Source: an uncultured Treponema sp. (lineage in GTDB: Bacteria > Spirochaetota > Spirochaetia > Treponematales > Treponemataceae). Taken from it: a stretch of DNA of 64,000 bases. Every line of letters begins with the position of its first letter. The first letter of the stretch is position 1. Shown here in pieces: positions 8,472 through 17,994 of the stretch. Below the pieces are notes generated by a model that made no database searches, had not been told where the DNA came from, and saw nothing but the letters and a program-made list of their open reading frames with translations. The stretch is from positions 55,981-119,980 of the forward strand of contig CAKULY010000003.1 in NCBI GenBank assembly GCA_934667505.1, read 5' to 3'. A program made the translations under genes and the position numbers.

Positions 8472-9500
8472 ATGAAAAATAAAACTTTTAGAAATATGCT
8501 TATACCAGGAATTGTAGCCGTTCTTGCAATAGTAATTCCTTCCGTTCTGGTGGCAGCAGGCATTATAGACAATTACATAGCCGGAATTTTGACCCTTTCT
8601 GGAATAAATGCAATTATGGCTATTAGCGTAAACATGATTTGCGGAATAACAGGTCAGCTTTCGCTCGGTCAGGCAGGTTTTATGGCGCTGGGCGCGTATT
8701 CCACAATCTTGTTTTCATCGACCTGCGGGATTCCGCTTGCGGTAAGTGTTATCCTTTCTGGAATTATTACCGCTTTCTTTGGATTTTTAATTGGCTTTCC
8801 TACATTAAAACTTGAAGGCGACTATCTTGCAATTGTTACGCTTGCTTTTGGCGAAATTATACGCGTTGTTCTTACAAACTTAAAAAGCATTACAGGAGGA
8901 CCAAACGGCAAGACTTTTGCAAATCCTGTTTCGCTTATTTCTTTGCTTGCAATTTTTATTGTTACGGCAACTTTAGTAGTTGTAATCATTCTTCTTCAGA
9001 ATTTTATACGCTCTACTTATGGGCGTTCAATTCTTGCTGTTCGCGAAGATGAAATTGCTGCAAATAGCTGCGGTATTCACGTTTTTAAGTACAAGATGAT
9101 TGGTTTTGTAATTGCAAGTTTTATTGCAGGAATCGGCGGTTCTCTTTACGTTATGTATATTGGTTTTGTAAAACCGGAACAAGCAGCGTTTGCAAAAAGT
9201 ATTGATTACCTTATTTTTGTTGTTCTTGGAGGAATGGGTTCTACAACTGGTTCTGTTTTGGCAGCTTATGTTCTTACTTGCTTGCAGGAAGGTTTGCGTT
9301 TCCTAAAAGAATATCGTTTGCTTTTTTATCCGATTGTTTTGATAATTGTAATGCTTTTCCGTCCGCAAGGTCTTTTGGGAACAAAAGAAATCTCGTTTGT
9401 AAAATGCTGGGATTTGATTGCTGCTGGCGGATTCAAAAAATTGTTTAATAATTTTAAGAAAAAGTTTTCTAGAAAAGCTTCAAACGGAGGTGCAAAATAA
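8472..9500 (+). CDS. livM: Branched-chain amino acid ABC transporter permease LivM
   Basis: Second permease, 342 residues. Family motifs are GQLSLGQAGFMALGAYS near residue 62 and FPTLKLEGDYLAIVTLAFGE near 115; the C-terminal helices end in LLFYPIVLIIVMLFRPQGL, followed by a basic cytoplasmic tail. The start follows GGAG. The gene is 27 nt after livH and its stop codon TAA shares one base with the livG ATG (TAATG), so translation is coupled. Confidence 0.95.
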   Translation: MKNKTFRNMLIPGIVAVLAIVIPSVLVAAGIIDNYIAGILTLSGINAIMAISVNMICGITGQLSLGQAGFMALGAYSTILFSSTCGIPLAVSVILSGIITAFFGFLIGFPTLKLEGDYLAIVTLAFGEIIRVVLTNLKSITGGPNGKTFANPVSLISLLAIFIVTATLVVVIILLQNFIRSTYGRSILAVREDEIAANSCGIHVFKYKMIGFVIASFIAGIGGSLYVMYIGFVKPEQAAFAKSIDYLIFVVLGGMGSTTGSVLAAYVLTCLQEGLRFLKEYRLLFYPIVLIIVMLFRPQGLLGTKEISFVKCWDLIAAGGFKKLFNNFKKKFSRKASNGGAK

Positions 9501-10291
9501 TGAACGAAGATAAAAAAACTGTTCTTCAGGCTTCCGATATTTCGATTGTATTTGGCGGCTTGTGCGCTGTAAGCGATGCAAGTTTTGAGCTTCACGAAGG
9601 CGAGCTTGTAGGTTTGATTGGACCTAATGGAGCTGGAAAAACCACAATGTTCAATATGGTAAGTGGAATTTATACTCCAACTTCGGGGCAGCTTACTTTT
9701 TGGGACAGAAATGACAAAGTCCGCATAATAAATAAAGCTAATCCTGCTATGTTGAATAAGCTTGGAATTGCAAGAACTTTTCAGAATATCAGGCTTTTTG
9801 GAAATCTTACTGTAAAAGACAATGTCCTTATTCCTTTGCATAATTCTAGAAAGGTAAATCCTTTTGATGTTCTTTTTAGAACTCCAAAATTCCGCCGCGA
9901 CGAAAAGCGTATGGCTCAAAGGGTCGAAGAGTTGCTTGCCCTTTTTAAAATTGAAAAAAAGCAGAACGAGCTTGCGAAAAATCTTCCGTACGGTGAACAG
10001 AGAAAACTTGAAATTGTGCGGGCTCTGGCTTCTAAGCCAAAATTGCTGCTTTTGGATGAGCCTGCTGCGGGCATGAATCCTCAGGAAACGCATGAATTAA
10101 TGGAAATGATAAGTTTTATTCGCAAGGAGTTTAATCTTACAATTCTTTTGATTGAACACGACATGAAGCTTGTTATGGGAATCTGCGAGCGAATAATGGT
10201 TCTAAACTATGGTAAGATAATTGCTGTAGGCAACCCTGAAGAAATTAAAACAAATCCTCAGGTTATCAAAGCTTATTTAGGAGATAACTAG
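9500..10291 (+). CDS. livG: Branched-chain amino acid ABC transporter ATPase LivG
   Basis: Cytoplasmic ATPase of 263 residues. Walker A is GPNGAGKTT, the signature is LPYGEQRKLEIVRAL (the YGEQ variant typical of LivG) and Walker B is LLLLDEPAAGMNP. The H-loop is LLIEHDMKLVMG. It overlaps livM by one base and has an SD (GGAGG) in the end of livM. Confidence 0.95.
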   Translation: MNEDKKTVLQASDISIVFGGLCAVSDASFELHEGELVGLIGPNGAGKTTMFNMVSGIYTPTSGQLTFWDRNDKVRIINKANPAMLNKLGIARTFQNIRLFGNLTVKDNVLIPLHNSRKVNPFDVLFRTPKFRRDEKRMAQRVEELLALFKIEKKQNELAKNLPYGEQRKLEIVRALASKPKLLLLDEPAAGMNPQETHELMEMISFIRKEFNLTILLIEHDMKLVMGICERIMVLNYGKIIAVGNPEEIKTNPQVIKAYLGDN

Positions 10292-10292
10292 T

Positions 10293-11000
10293 ATGATGCT
10301 TGAAGTAAACGATTTGTGCGTATCCTACGGGGCAATAAAGGCATTAAAAGGAATAAGTTTTAATGTTGATAAAAACGAAATTATAACCTTGATTGGTTCA
10401 AATGGCGCTGGCAAGACCACAACTTTGCACGCAATTTCAAATATCATAAAAAAGCAAAGCGGCTCCATAAAGTTTGAGGGCGAAAACATTACTTCTATGA
10501 GCGCGGAAAAGATTGTAAAGCGCAATCTTATTCAGGTTCCAGAAGGAAGGCATGTTTTTGCAAATTTGACTGTTCGCGAGAATCTTGAGCTTGGCGCCTA
10601 TCTGCGAAAAGACAATGTTGCTATAAAACGCGATATGGACAAAGTCTTTGAACTTTTTCCACGCTTAAAAGAACGTTTTAAGCAGTATGCTGGAACTTTG
10701 AGCGGTGGCGAGCAGCAAATGCTTGCAATGGGACGGGCTCTTATGGCAGAGCCAAAATTGCTCTTGCTCGACGAACCGTCTATGGGTCTTGCCCCTATTC
10801 TTGTCGACGAAATTTTTGAAATAATTAAAAAAATTAATTCGGAAGGAACAACTATTCTTCTTGTTGAACAAAACGCTTTTAAAGCTTTGTCTATTGCAGA
10901 TAGGGCCTATGTTTTGGAAACAGGAAATATAGCAAAAAGCGGCAAGGCTTCTGATCTTATAGTAGATTCTGCCGTAAAATCAGCTTATCTTGGAGGTTAA
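10293..11000 (+). CDS. livF: Branched-chain amino acid ABC transporter ATPase LivF
   Basis: Second ATPase, 235 residues, partner of LivG. Walker A is GSNGAGKTT, the signature is LSGGEQQMLAMGRAL and Walker B is LLLLDEPSMGLAP. It begins one base after the livG stop, with AGGAG in the livG end as SD. Two ATG codons stand in tandem at 10293 and 10296; either could start it. Confidence 0.95.
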   Translation: MMLEVNDLCVSYGAIKALKGISFNVDKNEIITLIGSNGAGKTTTLHAISNIIKKQSGSIKFEGENITSMSAEKIVKRNLIQVPEGRHVFANLTVRENLELGAYLRKDNVAIKRDMDKVFELFPRLKERFKQYAGTLSGGEQQMLAMGRALMAEPKLLLLDEPSMGLAPILVDEIFEIIKKINSEGTTILLVEQNAFKALSIADRAYVLETGNIAKSGKASDLIVDSAVKSAYLGG

Positions 11001-11002
11001 TT

Positions 11003-11647
11003 ATGCTGGTAAAAAATGTAATGACAAAAGAACCTATTTATGTCTCTCCAGACTGTTCTGTTACAGATGCAAAAGCTCTTATGAATAAAAAGAGCGTAAA
11101 TAAATTGCCTGTTGTAGACAATCAAAACCGTCTTGTGGGGATTATTACAAAAAACGATTTGGCAAAAGCTGGCCCTTCAGAAGCTACAACTCTTGATATT
11201 TACGAAATTGGCTATCTTCTTTCAAAAATAACAGTTTCTAAGATAATGACAAAAAATGTAGTCACAGTTTCTGAAAACGAAGTTGTGGAAGAAGCTGCAA
11301 GATTAATGGTAGACAATCATATTGGTTGCGTTCCTGTTATGAAAGACGACGTCTTGGTCGGAATTATTACAGAAAGCGACTTGTTCAACCTGTTTACAGA
11401 TATGTTCGGTGCCCGCCACAAAGGAGTTCGTTTTATTCTTACTCTTGATGACAAGCCAGGTCAGCTTTCAAGGCTTATAGAAGGAATCGCGGCTTCGCAA
11501 GGAAATCTTGTTTGCCTGGTTACTAGAGAATTAAAAGAATCTGGAAAACGCCGTCTTACTTTAAAAGTAACTGATGTTTCTATTAGCCAAATAGAAGAAA
11601 TTCTTAAAAAAATCGGACTTTCAGCAGATGATATCCGCATAATATGA
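11003..11647 (+). CDS. CBS-pair plus ACT domain protein
   Basis: A 214-residue cytoplasmic sensor. Two CBS motifs come first (MLVKNVMTKEPIYVSPDCSV and VSKIMTKNVVTVSENEVVEE starts, about 1-60 and 75-130), then an ACT domain (about 142-214, RFILTLDDKPGQLSRLIEGI). CBS pairs usually bind adenine nucleotides and ACT domains bind amino acids. Starting 2 nt after livF, it probably reports amino acid or energy state for the transporter or its regulation. That role is inferred from position. Confidence 0.85.
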   Translation: MLVKNVMTKEPIYVSPDCSVTDAKALMNKKSVNKLPVVDNQNRLVGIITKNDLAKAGPSEATTLDIYEIGYLLSKITVSKIMTKNVVTVSENEVVEEAARLMVDNHIGCVPVMKDDVLVGIITESDLFNLFTDMFGARHKGVRFILTLDDKPGQLSRLIEGIAASQGNLVCLVTRELKESGKRRLTLKVTDVSISQIEEILKKIGLSADDIRII

Positions 11648-13113
11648 AAATTCCAGCAGAAATTCTGATAAGACAATTTTTAAGATCATACCCAGAACCG
11701 TTTTCTCTAAAAGATTTTAGCACGCTCTTGGCAAAAATCGGTGTAAAAACTACAGCTCAGGAGTGTTCTGAATATCTTTCGACTTGTGGAAATGTTTTTG
11801 CCCTTACTGATGGAATGTACATTACAAGGGCATTCGCATTTACAAACGAGCTTTTTAGTTTTAGACCAACTCGCAAAGAATTTGATAAAGGTGCTTTTAT
11901 TGCAGGTCACCGTTGCATGCCTTTTATAGATCCGGAAATTCTTTCTAACGACATTAATTTTGAATATAAAGGCGTTTTTTTAAGAGACAAGGTTGTAGAA
12001 ATAGACAGCAATTCTCTTTTGGACTTATTTTTTCTTTATGGCGAAGAATATTGCGTTCAGTACATTGCGAGCGACCCTGCGAATCATGATATTGATCTTG
12101 GAAAAACCGACTTTACGTTGCCATCTGTAGTTCATGCCACAGGTTTTTCTTTAGAACCATTGATAAAAGACGGCTTTTCATTTGGCGACCGCATTATGTG
12201 TAAAGTAGTAGACTGGGACCTTAATAGGGTCGAAGTTTCTTTTACTCATTCTGATACAAGTCCTTTTCAGATGAAGATGGATGATGTTGCCCGCGAAAAT
12301 TGGTATGCAACTTTGGAAAAATGTCTTTTAAATAGTTTTTCAATTTTAGGACCAAGAAGCTCAATTGAAGAGCAATTGGCCTTAGTCTTCATAGATAACA
12401 GAAATGAGCTGTGCGTAAAAGACTGCGGCTCAATAGAAGAATTGTTTTCTAGAACAAAAAAAATTGGATTTCAGTCTTTTGGAGTTGAAACAAGGTTGTG
12501 GTTTGCTGGAAAAGAAGTCCCTGCGGTTGGAAAATGGAATACTCCCGTTGATTTTGCTCCTGAAAACAAAAAAAATGATAAAATCAATTACGATTTATCC
12601 ATTGAACCTCCCGACTTTGTTTATGATGCCTATTTAAAAGATCAAATAAATAAAAATATTGTAGATTTTGAGCTTATTTGTAAAAGCCTTCATCCAGACT
12701 TTTATAGATTTTCTGCACAGAAGCAAAAGTCGCTATTATTGCACTTGAAAAATAGACATGATATACTTTTGAGCGAATACAACCGCTTTGCAGATTTTAA
12801 TATTGCTCCTGTAAGGCATGAAGCTTTGGATTTGTATACAGCGGTAAACGAAGTTATGCACGAGATTGATGAAGTAAGCACAGACCTTTCTGCGTTTCCT
12901 CAGCAGCCTCTTGTAATTCTTTCGCAAATATATGCGCATCTTATTCATCTTATAGAAATGATGGAAGACACAGACGCTTCTGTTTTAAAAACTTTAGATG
13001 AAATCAGTCTTTCGCTTGAAGGAATGGAACTTAATTTTGATGGCATAAAAGATATTTTAAAAAAAGTCGCAGCGGAGCAGTCAAAAAACGGCTTTGTTGT
13101 TACTAAAGGATAA
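11644..13113 (+). CDS. Conserved-looking protein of unknown function
   Basis: A 489-residue protein I do not recognise. It has no signal peptide or clear membrane segment and looks cytoplasmic. The start overlaps the CBS-ACT stop in ATGA (11644-11647), so it is translationally coupled to the liv operon. The N-terminal 80 residues could be a winged-helix-like fold (IRQFLRSYPEPFSLKDFSTLL); the C-terminal 150 residues are helical and acidic. Base composition is like its neighbours. It may be a treponemal lineage-specific protein; function unknown. Confidence 0.75.
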   Translation: MKIPAEILIRQFLRSYPEPFSLKDFSTLLAKIGVKTTAQECSEYLSTCGNVFALTDGMYITRAFAFTNELFSFRPTRKEFDKGAFIAGHRCMPFIDPEILSNDINFEYKGVFLRDKVVEIDSNSLLDLFFLYGEEYCVQYIASDPANHDIDLGKTDFTLPSVVHATGFSLEPLIKDGFSFGDRIMCKVVDWDLNRVEVSFTHSDTSPFQMKMDDVARENWYATLEKCLLNSFSILGPRSSIEEQLALVFIDNRNELCVKDCGSIEELFSRTKKIGFQSFGVETRLWFAGKEVPAVGKWNTPVDFAPENKKNDKINYDLSIEPPDFVYDAYLKDQINKNIVDFELICKSLHPDFYRFSAQKQKSLLLHLKNRHDILLSEYNRFADFNIAPVRHEALDLYTAVNEVMHEIDEVSTDLSAFPQQPLVILSQIYAHLIHLIEMMEDTDASVLKTLDEISLSLEGMELNFDGIKDILKKVAAEQSKNGFVVTKG

Positions 13114-13137
13114 TTTCAATAGAATGAGGGGTTAAAA

Positions 13138-13596
13138 ATGTCAGTCGATATTGCGCAATTAATTCATCGAGGTGGTGTTTTTTTTGATGTTGATGGAGAT
13201 TCTCCAAAGGAAGTGTATAAAAATCTTGAAAAAATACTAAACTTGCCTGCATCTATGTCTGCAGATGAAATTTATAATGCGCTTTGCGCAAGAGAAGATA
13301 TAATGAGTACTGCTGTAGGAAATGGAATCGCCTTGCCTCATGCGCGCGCTCCAATTGTAAAGAACGAAGAAGATCAGCGAATTTGCGTTGTGTATTTGAA
13401 AAAGGCTCTTGACATGAATGCTCCTGACGGACTTCATGTTCACACAATGTTTGTACTTCTTTCTCATGATTCTCAGACTCATATTCAAATTTTGTCTGCT
13501 CTGGCTAGTATGTTTCAAAAAAAATCTTTTAGAGATTTGTTGGAAGCTCATGCTAGCGAAGCTGAATTGCTTGCAGCGGTAAGAGAGCTGGCTTAA
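13138..13596 (+). CDS. PTS EIIA-type protein (PtsN/fructose family)
   Basis: A 152-residue phosphocarrier-like domain. The phosphorylation site is His68 in GNGIALPHAR, followed by a conserved fold through VHTMFVLLSHDSQTHIQILS. No EIIB, EIIC or HPr gene is near, so a regulatory role like PtsN is more likely than sugar uptake. The start is preceded by GAGGGG. It follows the unknown 489-residue protein by 24 nt and precedes transketolase by 40 nt. Confidence 0.88.
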   Translation: MSVDIAQLIHRGGVFFDVDGDSPKEVYKNLEKILNLPASMSADEIYNALCAREDIMSTAVGNGIALPHARAPIVKNEEDQRICVVYLKKALDMNAPDGLHVHTMFVLLSHDSQTHIQILSALASMFQKKSFRDLLEAHASEAELLAAVRELA

Positions 13597-13636
13597 TTTT
13601 CTAAAAAAAAAGACTCAAAAAGGGTAGGACACAAAA

Positions 13637-15616
13637 ATGAACGAGAAAGCGATTAAGGCGGTGGCAACTTCAATCCGAAGTTTGTCAATGGATGCTATTC
13701 AGAAAGCAAAATCTGGACATCCGGGAACACCTCTTGGTGCGGCTGAATTGGCTGCAGTCCTTTACGGTGAAATCCTAAAGCACAATCCTGCTGATTCTAA
13801 ATGGGCGGACAGAGATCGATTTGTTCTGTCTGCAGGTCATGGTTCAATGCTTCTTTATTCCATTCTTCATTTGAGCGGGTATAAAGTTTCTATGGACGAT
13901 ATAAAATCGTTCCGCCAGGTTGGTTCTGTTTGCGCCGGACATCCTGAATACGGTGTTACAGATGGCGTTGAATGTACAGCAGGTCCGCTTGGACAAGGCG
14001 TTTCTATAGCGGTAGGAATGGCTGTTGCAGAATCAATGCTGGCTGCTAGATTCAATACAGAAAAACACAAAATTGTGAATCACTATACATATTCTTTGGT
14101 TGGCGAAGGCTGCCTTGAAGAAGGCGTTTCTTCAGAAGCTTGCTCGCTTGCAGGAACTTTAAAACTTGGAAAATTGATTGTTTTTTACGATCAGAACAAG
14201 ATAAGCATCGACGGCAGCACCGATATAACTTTTGATGAAGATATTGGAAAACGCTACGAAGCTTATGGCTGGCAAGTTTTAAAAGGTTCTATGTACGAGC
14301 CTTTAAAGATAATTGAGCTTGTGGAGCAGGCAAAAAAAGAAGAAAACAAGCCTACTTTGATAATGCTGAAGTCTATAATCGGGTACAGTTCTCCAAAACA
14401 GGGTACTGCAGACACTCATGGAGCTCCTTTAGGCGAAGACGGCATAAAATACGCACGAAAATTTTTGGGAATTCCTGAAGATAAAGACTTTTACGTTGTG
14501 CCAGAAGCCTACGAATACTTTGAATCTAAAAAAGCCGGTTTTGCGCTTGCCGAGGAAAACTGGAAAAAAGAATTTGAGCAATGGTCAAATGAAAATCCAG
14601 AGCTCCGCAAGATGTGGGACGCATTCCATAGCGACAGCGCTACATCTGATGTTCCTTACGTAGAATTTTCTAGCGGCGACAAAATGGCGACTCGCGATGC
14701 CAGCGGAAAAGTTATCAACATGATGTGCGAAAAATATGGAAATCTTGTTGGCGGTTCTGCCGACCTTGCAGGTCCAAACAAAACTGTTCTTAAAAATTGC
14801 GATGGAATTTTTAGTCCTAAAAATAGAATTGGGCGCACAATAGAGTTCGGTATACGCGAATTTGCAATGAGCGCAGTTTGCTCTGGAATTTGCTTGCATG
14901 GCGGGCTTCGTCCATTCTGCGCAACCTTCCTTGTTTTCAGCGACTATCTAAGACCTCAGCTTAGAGTTGCCTCTTTAATGAAGCTTCCTGTTATTTATAT
15001 TTTTACGCACGATTCAATCTATGTCGGGGAAGATGGCCCTACTCATCAGCCTGTTGAAACTTTGACGGCTTTGCGAGCCATTCCGGGAGTCCAGGTTCTT
15101 CGCCCTGCAGATGCTCAGGAAACTATGGAAGCCTGGAAGATTGCTTACGATTCGAAAGACCATCCTGTCTGCATTGTTCTTACACGCCAAGCGCTTCAAG
15201 GATTTGAAAAGAGCGATTCTGACTGGAAAGAAAATATCAAAAATGGAGCATACGTTGCGAAAGACTGCGAAGGAACTCCTGATATTACAGTTCTTGCAAC
15301 AGGTTCTGAAGTTTCCACAGCGATAGAAGCCGCTGGCATGGTGAACAAAAAAGTCCGTGTAGTTTCAATTTTGGATTACAATCTTTTTGATAAAATGGAA
15401 CTTTCTGAGCAGGAAAAATTCTTTGGCGGCGCAAAGAGGATTGTTGCTGCCGAAGCCGGTATTAGCACAGATTGGAAGCAGTTTGTTACAAATAAGAAAA
15501 CTGATTTGTTCTGCATTGACCGCTTTGGAGAATCTGGTCCTGCTGCGAAAGTTGCAGAAGATATGCATTACACTGTAAAAGATTTAGCAGATTTGCTTAA
15601 CAGGGCGAACGTCTAG
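13637..15616 (+). CDS. tkt: Transketolase
   Basis: A 659-residue enzyme, normal length for the family, moving two-carbon units in the pentose phosphate pathway with thiamine diphosphate. The TPP-binding motif starts GEGCLEEGVSSEACSLA near residue 157 and runs to VFYDQN. SGHPGTPLG near residue 27 and the pyrimidine domain (IEFGIREFAMSAVCSGI) are intact, as is the C-terminal domain. An SD-like GGGTAGGA precedes the ATG. It is last in the block that starts with liv; an R1 short repeat follows. Confidence 0.97.
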   Translation: MNEKAIKAVATSIRSLSMDAIQKAKSGHPGTPLGAAELAAVLYGEILKHNPADSKWADRDRFVLSAGHGSMLLYSILHLSGYKVSMDDIKSFRQVGSVCAGHPEYGVTDGVECTAGPLGQGVSIAVGMAVAESMLAARFNTEKHKIVNHYTYSLVGEGCLEEGVSSEACSLAGTLKLGKLIVFYDQNKISIDGSTDITFDEDIGKRYEAYGWQVLKGSMYEPLKIIELVEQAKKEENKPTLIMLKSIIGYSSPKQGTADTHGAPLGEDGIKYARKFLGIPEDKDFYVVPEAYEYFESKKAGFALAEENWKKEFEQWSNENPELRKMWDAFHSDSATSDVPYVEFSSGDKMATRDASGKVINMMCEKYGNLVGGSADLAGPNKTVLKNCDGIFSPKNRIGRTIEFGIREFAMSAVCSGICLHGGLRPFCATFLVFSDYLRPQLRVASLMKLPVIYIFTHDSIYVGEDGPTHQPVETLTALRAIPGVQVLRPADAQETMEAWKIAYDSKDHPVCIVLTRQALQGFEKSDSDWKENIKNGAYVAKDCEGTPDITVLATGSEVSTAIEAAGMVNKKVRVVSILDYNLFDKMELSEQEKFFGGAKRIVAAEAGISTDWKQFVTNKKTDLFCIDRFGESGPAAKVAEDMHYTVKDLADLLNRANV

Positions 15617-15633
15617 TTTTATGAAGTACATTA

Positions 15634-15728
15634 TAGCCTGAACTTAGAGTTTTTTGAAAAGTAAACAAAATTGTAAATTCGTTGAAAGCGTTTTTTTCAT
15701 AATTTATAAAAACTCAAAGTTTGGGCTA
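15634..15728. repeat. R1 repeat, short form
   Basis: TAGCCTGAACTTAGAG at the left end and AACTCAAAGTTTGGGCTA at the right end form terminal inverted repeats flanked by TA. The middle section of long R1 copies is missing. It sits between the converging tkt and lgt genes, where it could act as a bidirectional terminator. Confidence 0.75.
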
Positions 15729-15736
15729 TATAGATT

Positions 15737-16714
15737 TTAGCTTTTTGTAGTTTTTTTCTTTTCCCAAAGATAAGTTCCTATCGCTAAGCCAATAGAGCCT
15801 ATTACCATTAGCAAGCAAAAAATCTGTCCTGTAGAAAGATTTAATAGGCTTGTATTTTGGTAAATTGTCGCGCTTGAATCGTGAACAATTCTATATCCTA
15901 TGTCTGCATCGGGCTCCCTAAAGTATTCTATTACAAATCTGAACAAGCCGTAGCCGCCCATGTAAATGGAGCTTAACATTCCATCCCATTTTTTATGCTT
16001 TCTTACTGACCAGATTATAAGCCAAAGGACAATTCCTTCAAAGAAAGCTTCGTAGAGCTGGCTGGGGTGGCGTGGCAAATTTACCATTGGGTAGTTCACA
16101 GTCATTCCGAGTTTTGCGATTATTTCCTGAACCCATTCAAGGGATGTTGAAAATCTTTCTGCGGTAGGAAAAATCATTCCCCACGGCATGGTTGTTACTC
16201 TTCCGTAGAGCTCGCCATTCATGAAGTTTCCTATGCGGCCGAAGGTGTAGCCTAAAGGAATTGCGCAGACCATTGCGTCCACCCACTTAAAGACAGGCTG
16301 CTTTTTTCTTATGCACCATATTATCATTCCTAAAAGACCGCCAATAAAACCTCCGTGATAGCTCATCCCGGCAAGTCCGGTAAATTTTCCGCTTTCGCTA
16401 AAAGGCCAAAAGATTAACCACGGTTTACGGCGGTAAAGTCCGCTAGTGTCGTAAACAAAGGCGCTTACAATTCTTGCCCCTAAAAGAAGAAATATAATTC
16501 CTGTGGCTATGAAACTGAATAAATCGTCTTCGGTGGCGGCATAGTTTTTTGTGTCTAAGGCGCCTTCTTTTCTTACTTTGGAAAGAAGAATGTACGCTGT
16601 TCCAAAAGCTAAGATGTACATAAGTCCATACCAGCGTAGAAGTCCAAGAACTGGAACTCCTGGAAAAATTTCTGGATGAATCCAAGAAGGATAATTAATA
16701 AAAAGTGGGGTCAT
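15737..16714 (-). CDS. lgt: Prolipoprotein diacylglyceryl transferase
   Basis: A 325-residue inner-membrane enzyme that attaches diacylglycerol to the lipobox Cys of prolipoproteins; several lipoproteins are encoded in this window. The Lgt signature is intact (GRIGNFMNGELYGR), with the N-terminal LRWYGLMYILAF segment and about seven membrane helices. The SD AGAGGA precedes the ATG. It is 12 nt downstream of the MinD-like gene, in the same transcript. Confidence 0.96.
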   Translation of the reverse strand: MTPLFINYPSWIHPEIFPGVPVLGLLRWYGLMYILAFGTAYILLSKVRKEGALDTKNYAATEDDLFSFIATGIIFLLLGARIVSAFVYDTSGLYRRKPWLIFWPFSESGKFTGLAGMSYHGGFIGGLLGMIIWCIRKKQPVFKWVDAMVCAIPLGYTFGRIGNFMNGELYGRVTTMPWGMIFPTAERFSTSLEWVQEIIAKLGMTVNYPMVNLPRHPSQLYEAFFEGIVLWLIIWSVRKHKKWDGMLSSIYMGGYGLFRFVIEYFREPDADIGYRIVHDSSATIYQNTSLLNLSTGQIFCLLMVIGSIGLAIGTYLWEKKKTTKS

Positions 16715-16726
16715 TTTTGTCCTCTG

Positions 16727-17872
16727 CTAGATTTTATATCCCATCTGCGCGGCTTTTACAATCTTTGATTTTAAAAGAATGTTTTCGCTTTTTAGATGGT
16801 TTATTTCGAATTGCTGTGATTTTATCATTTCTATAAGCTCGCCTGTGGAAAGCTGGCCGCCGCTTATGATGTCGTCTATTCCAGACAGTTTTAAGTTGTA
16901 GTCGTCGTTGGCGTCTTCTTCCGCTTGATTAAAGGTTGCCGCTGTGTCGATTGCGTTTATAAAGGCGGAATCGAATTGGCGCGGCTCTGCGGAAATTATT
17001 TTTTCTGCGATGCGGAAAATTGCTTGAGACAAAACAGAATTTGGCTTGTAGATGACAACTGGCAGTCTTGAAGACAGGGCTTTGTCTTGCAGCTGGTCTC
17101 TGTACATTAAGCCAAGGTATTCTAAGTCCATTCCAAGGTACTGCTTGCAGGAATTCCGAATTCGCATTGCTCTATCAGCGTCTTTTGGATCGTCTATCAT
17201 GTTCATTACTAAGCGAGGTCTAAACTGATTCATTCTGGAAATAAAAAGTTCTGTGTTTGCAGGGTCAACTTTTTTTAGTGCCTCTACAAGTTTTGGAATG
17301 TACAGGCTTTTCATGCTTTCAGAGCTCTTTTTTAGTTGTTCTAAAAACTGCCATCCGTTAGAGCCTCTTTTAAATGTTGTGTTCATCAGGCGGAATACAG
17401 CGTTTTTTAAAAAAAGATAACCGTCAAGCGTGGCGGTAACCGTTGGCGCAGTTACAAGAATCCCTTGGGGAGACTGCAAAAACATATCCAGAATTATTTG
17501 GTGAGTTCCCGCGCCCAAATCTAGAATTAAAAAATCTGTATCTAAACTGTGAAAATTTCGTATTAATTTTGTTTTTTGCACGCTTTTAAGAGCAGTTAGT
17601 CCTGGAATTTGGCTGTCGCCAGCTATAAAACTTACATTTTCGTATTCTGTAGGCTCAACTATGTTTTGAAAACTAGTTTTATCTGTAAGGTAAGTTCCAA
17701 TGCTGTTGTTGCGAACATTTTGACCAATCGCCAAATGCAGGTTAGAAGCTCCTAAATCAAGATCTGCTAGAACAACTTTTTTTCCAGCTTGTCCAAGTGC
17801 GATTGCAAGGTTTGCGGAAAGAAGGCTTTTTCCAACGCCGCCTTTTCCGCTTGCTATAGGTAAAATTTGCAT
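16727..17872 (-). CDS. MinD/ParA-family ATPase (FlhG-like)
   Basis: A 381-residue P-loop ATPase. The deviant Walker A is ASGKGGVGKS at residue 8, directly after the start MQILPI, and LILDLGAG is the Walker B region. The C-terminus is a probable coiled coil (QQFEINHLKSENILLKSKIV). A longer reading from 17920 exists, but the ATG at 17872 puts the P-loop in its usual position and lies 7 nt after a TATACT box, suggesting a leaderless mRNA. It is divergent from ctp. Family members place flagella or divide cells; FlhG is possible but no flhF is adjacent. Confidence 0.85.
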   Translation of the reverse strand: MQILPIASGKGGVGKSLLSANLAIALGQAGKKVVLADLDLGASNLHLAIGQNVRNNSIGTYLTDKTSFQNIVEPTEYENVSFIAGDSQIPGLTALKSVQKTKLIRNFHSLDTDFLILDLGAGTHQIILDMFLQSPQGILVTAPTVTATLDGYLFLKNAVFRLMNTTFKRGSNGWQFLEQLKKSSESMKSLYIPKLVEALKKVDPANTELFISRMNQFRPRLVMNMIDDPKDADRAMRIRNSCKQYLGMDLEYLGLMYRDQLQDKALSSRLPVVIYKPNSVLSQAIFRIAEKIISAEPRQFDSAFINAIDTAATFNQAEEDANDDYNLKLSGIDDIISGGQLSTGELIEMIKSQQFEINHLKSENILLKSKIVKAAQMGYKI

Positions 17873-17879
17873 AATAAAA

Positions 17880-17885
17880 AGTATA
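17880..17885 (-). promoter_or_regulatory. -10 box of the minD-like gene, leaderless arrangement
   Basis: TATACT on the minus strand stands 7 nt before the ATG at 17872. A weak -35 (TACACA, 18 bp spacing, 17904-17909) matches. No SD is present. Confidence 0.5.
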
Positions 17886-17968
17886 GCACGAAAAAGTTTT
17901 TTCTGTGTAGATTTTTGCAAGAAAATGTTATGTTGAAAGTTGAAATTCAGCCTGATAATTGCTTTTTT

Positions 17969-17987
17969 TTATGTCATAACATAAAAT
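17969..17987 (+). promoter_or_regulatory. ctp promoter region with imperfect dyad
   Basis: TAAAAT (17982-17987) lies 7 nt before the ATG at 17995; TTGCTT (17959-17964) is a weak -35 at 17 bp spacing. The dyad TTATGTCATAACATAA (17969-17984) overlaps it and could be an operator. Confidence 0.4.
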
Positions 17988-17994
17988 GTGTTTT

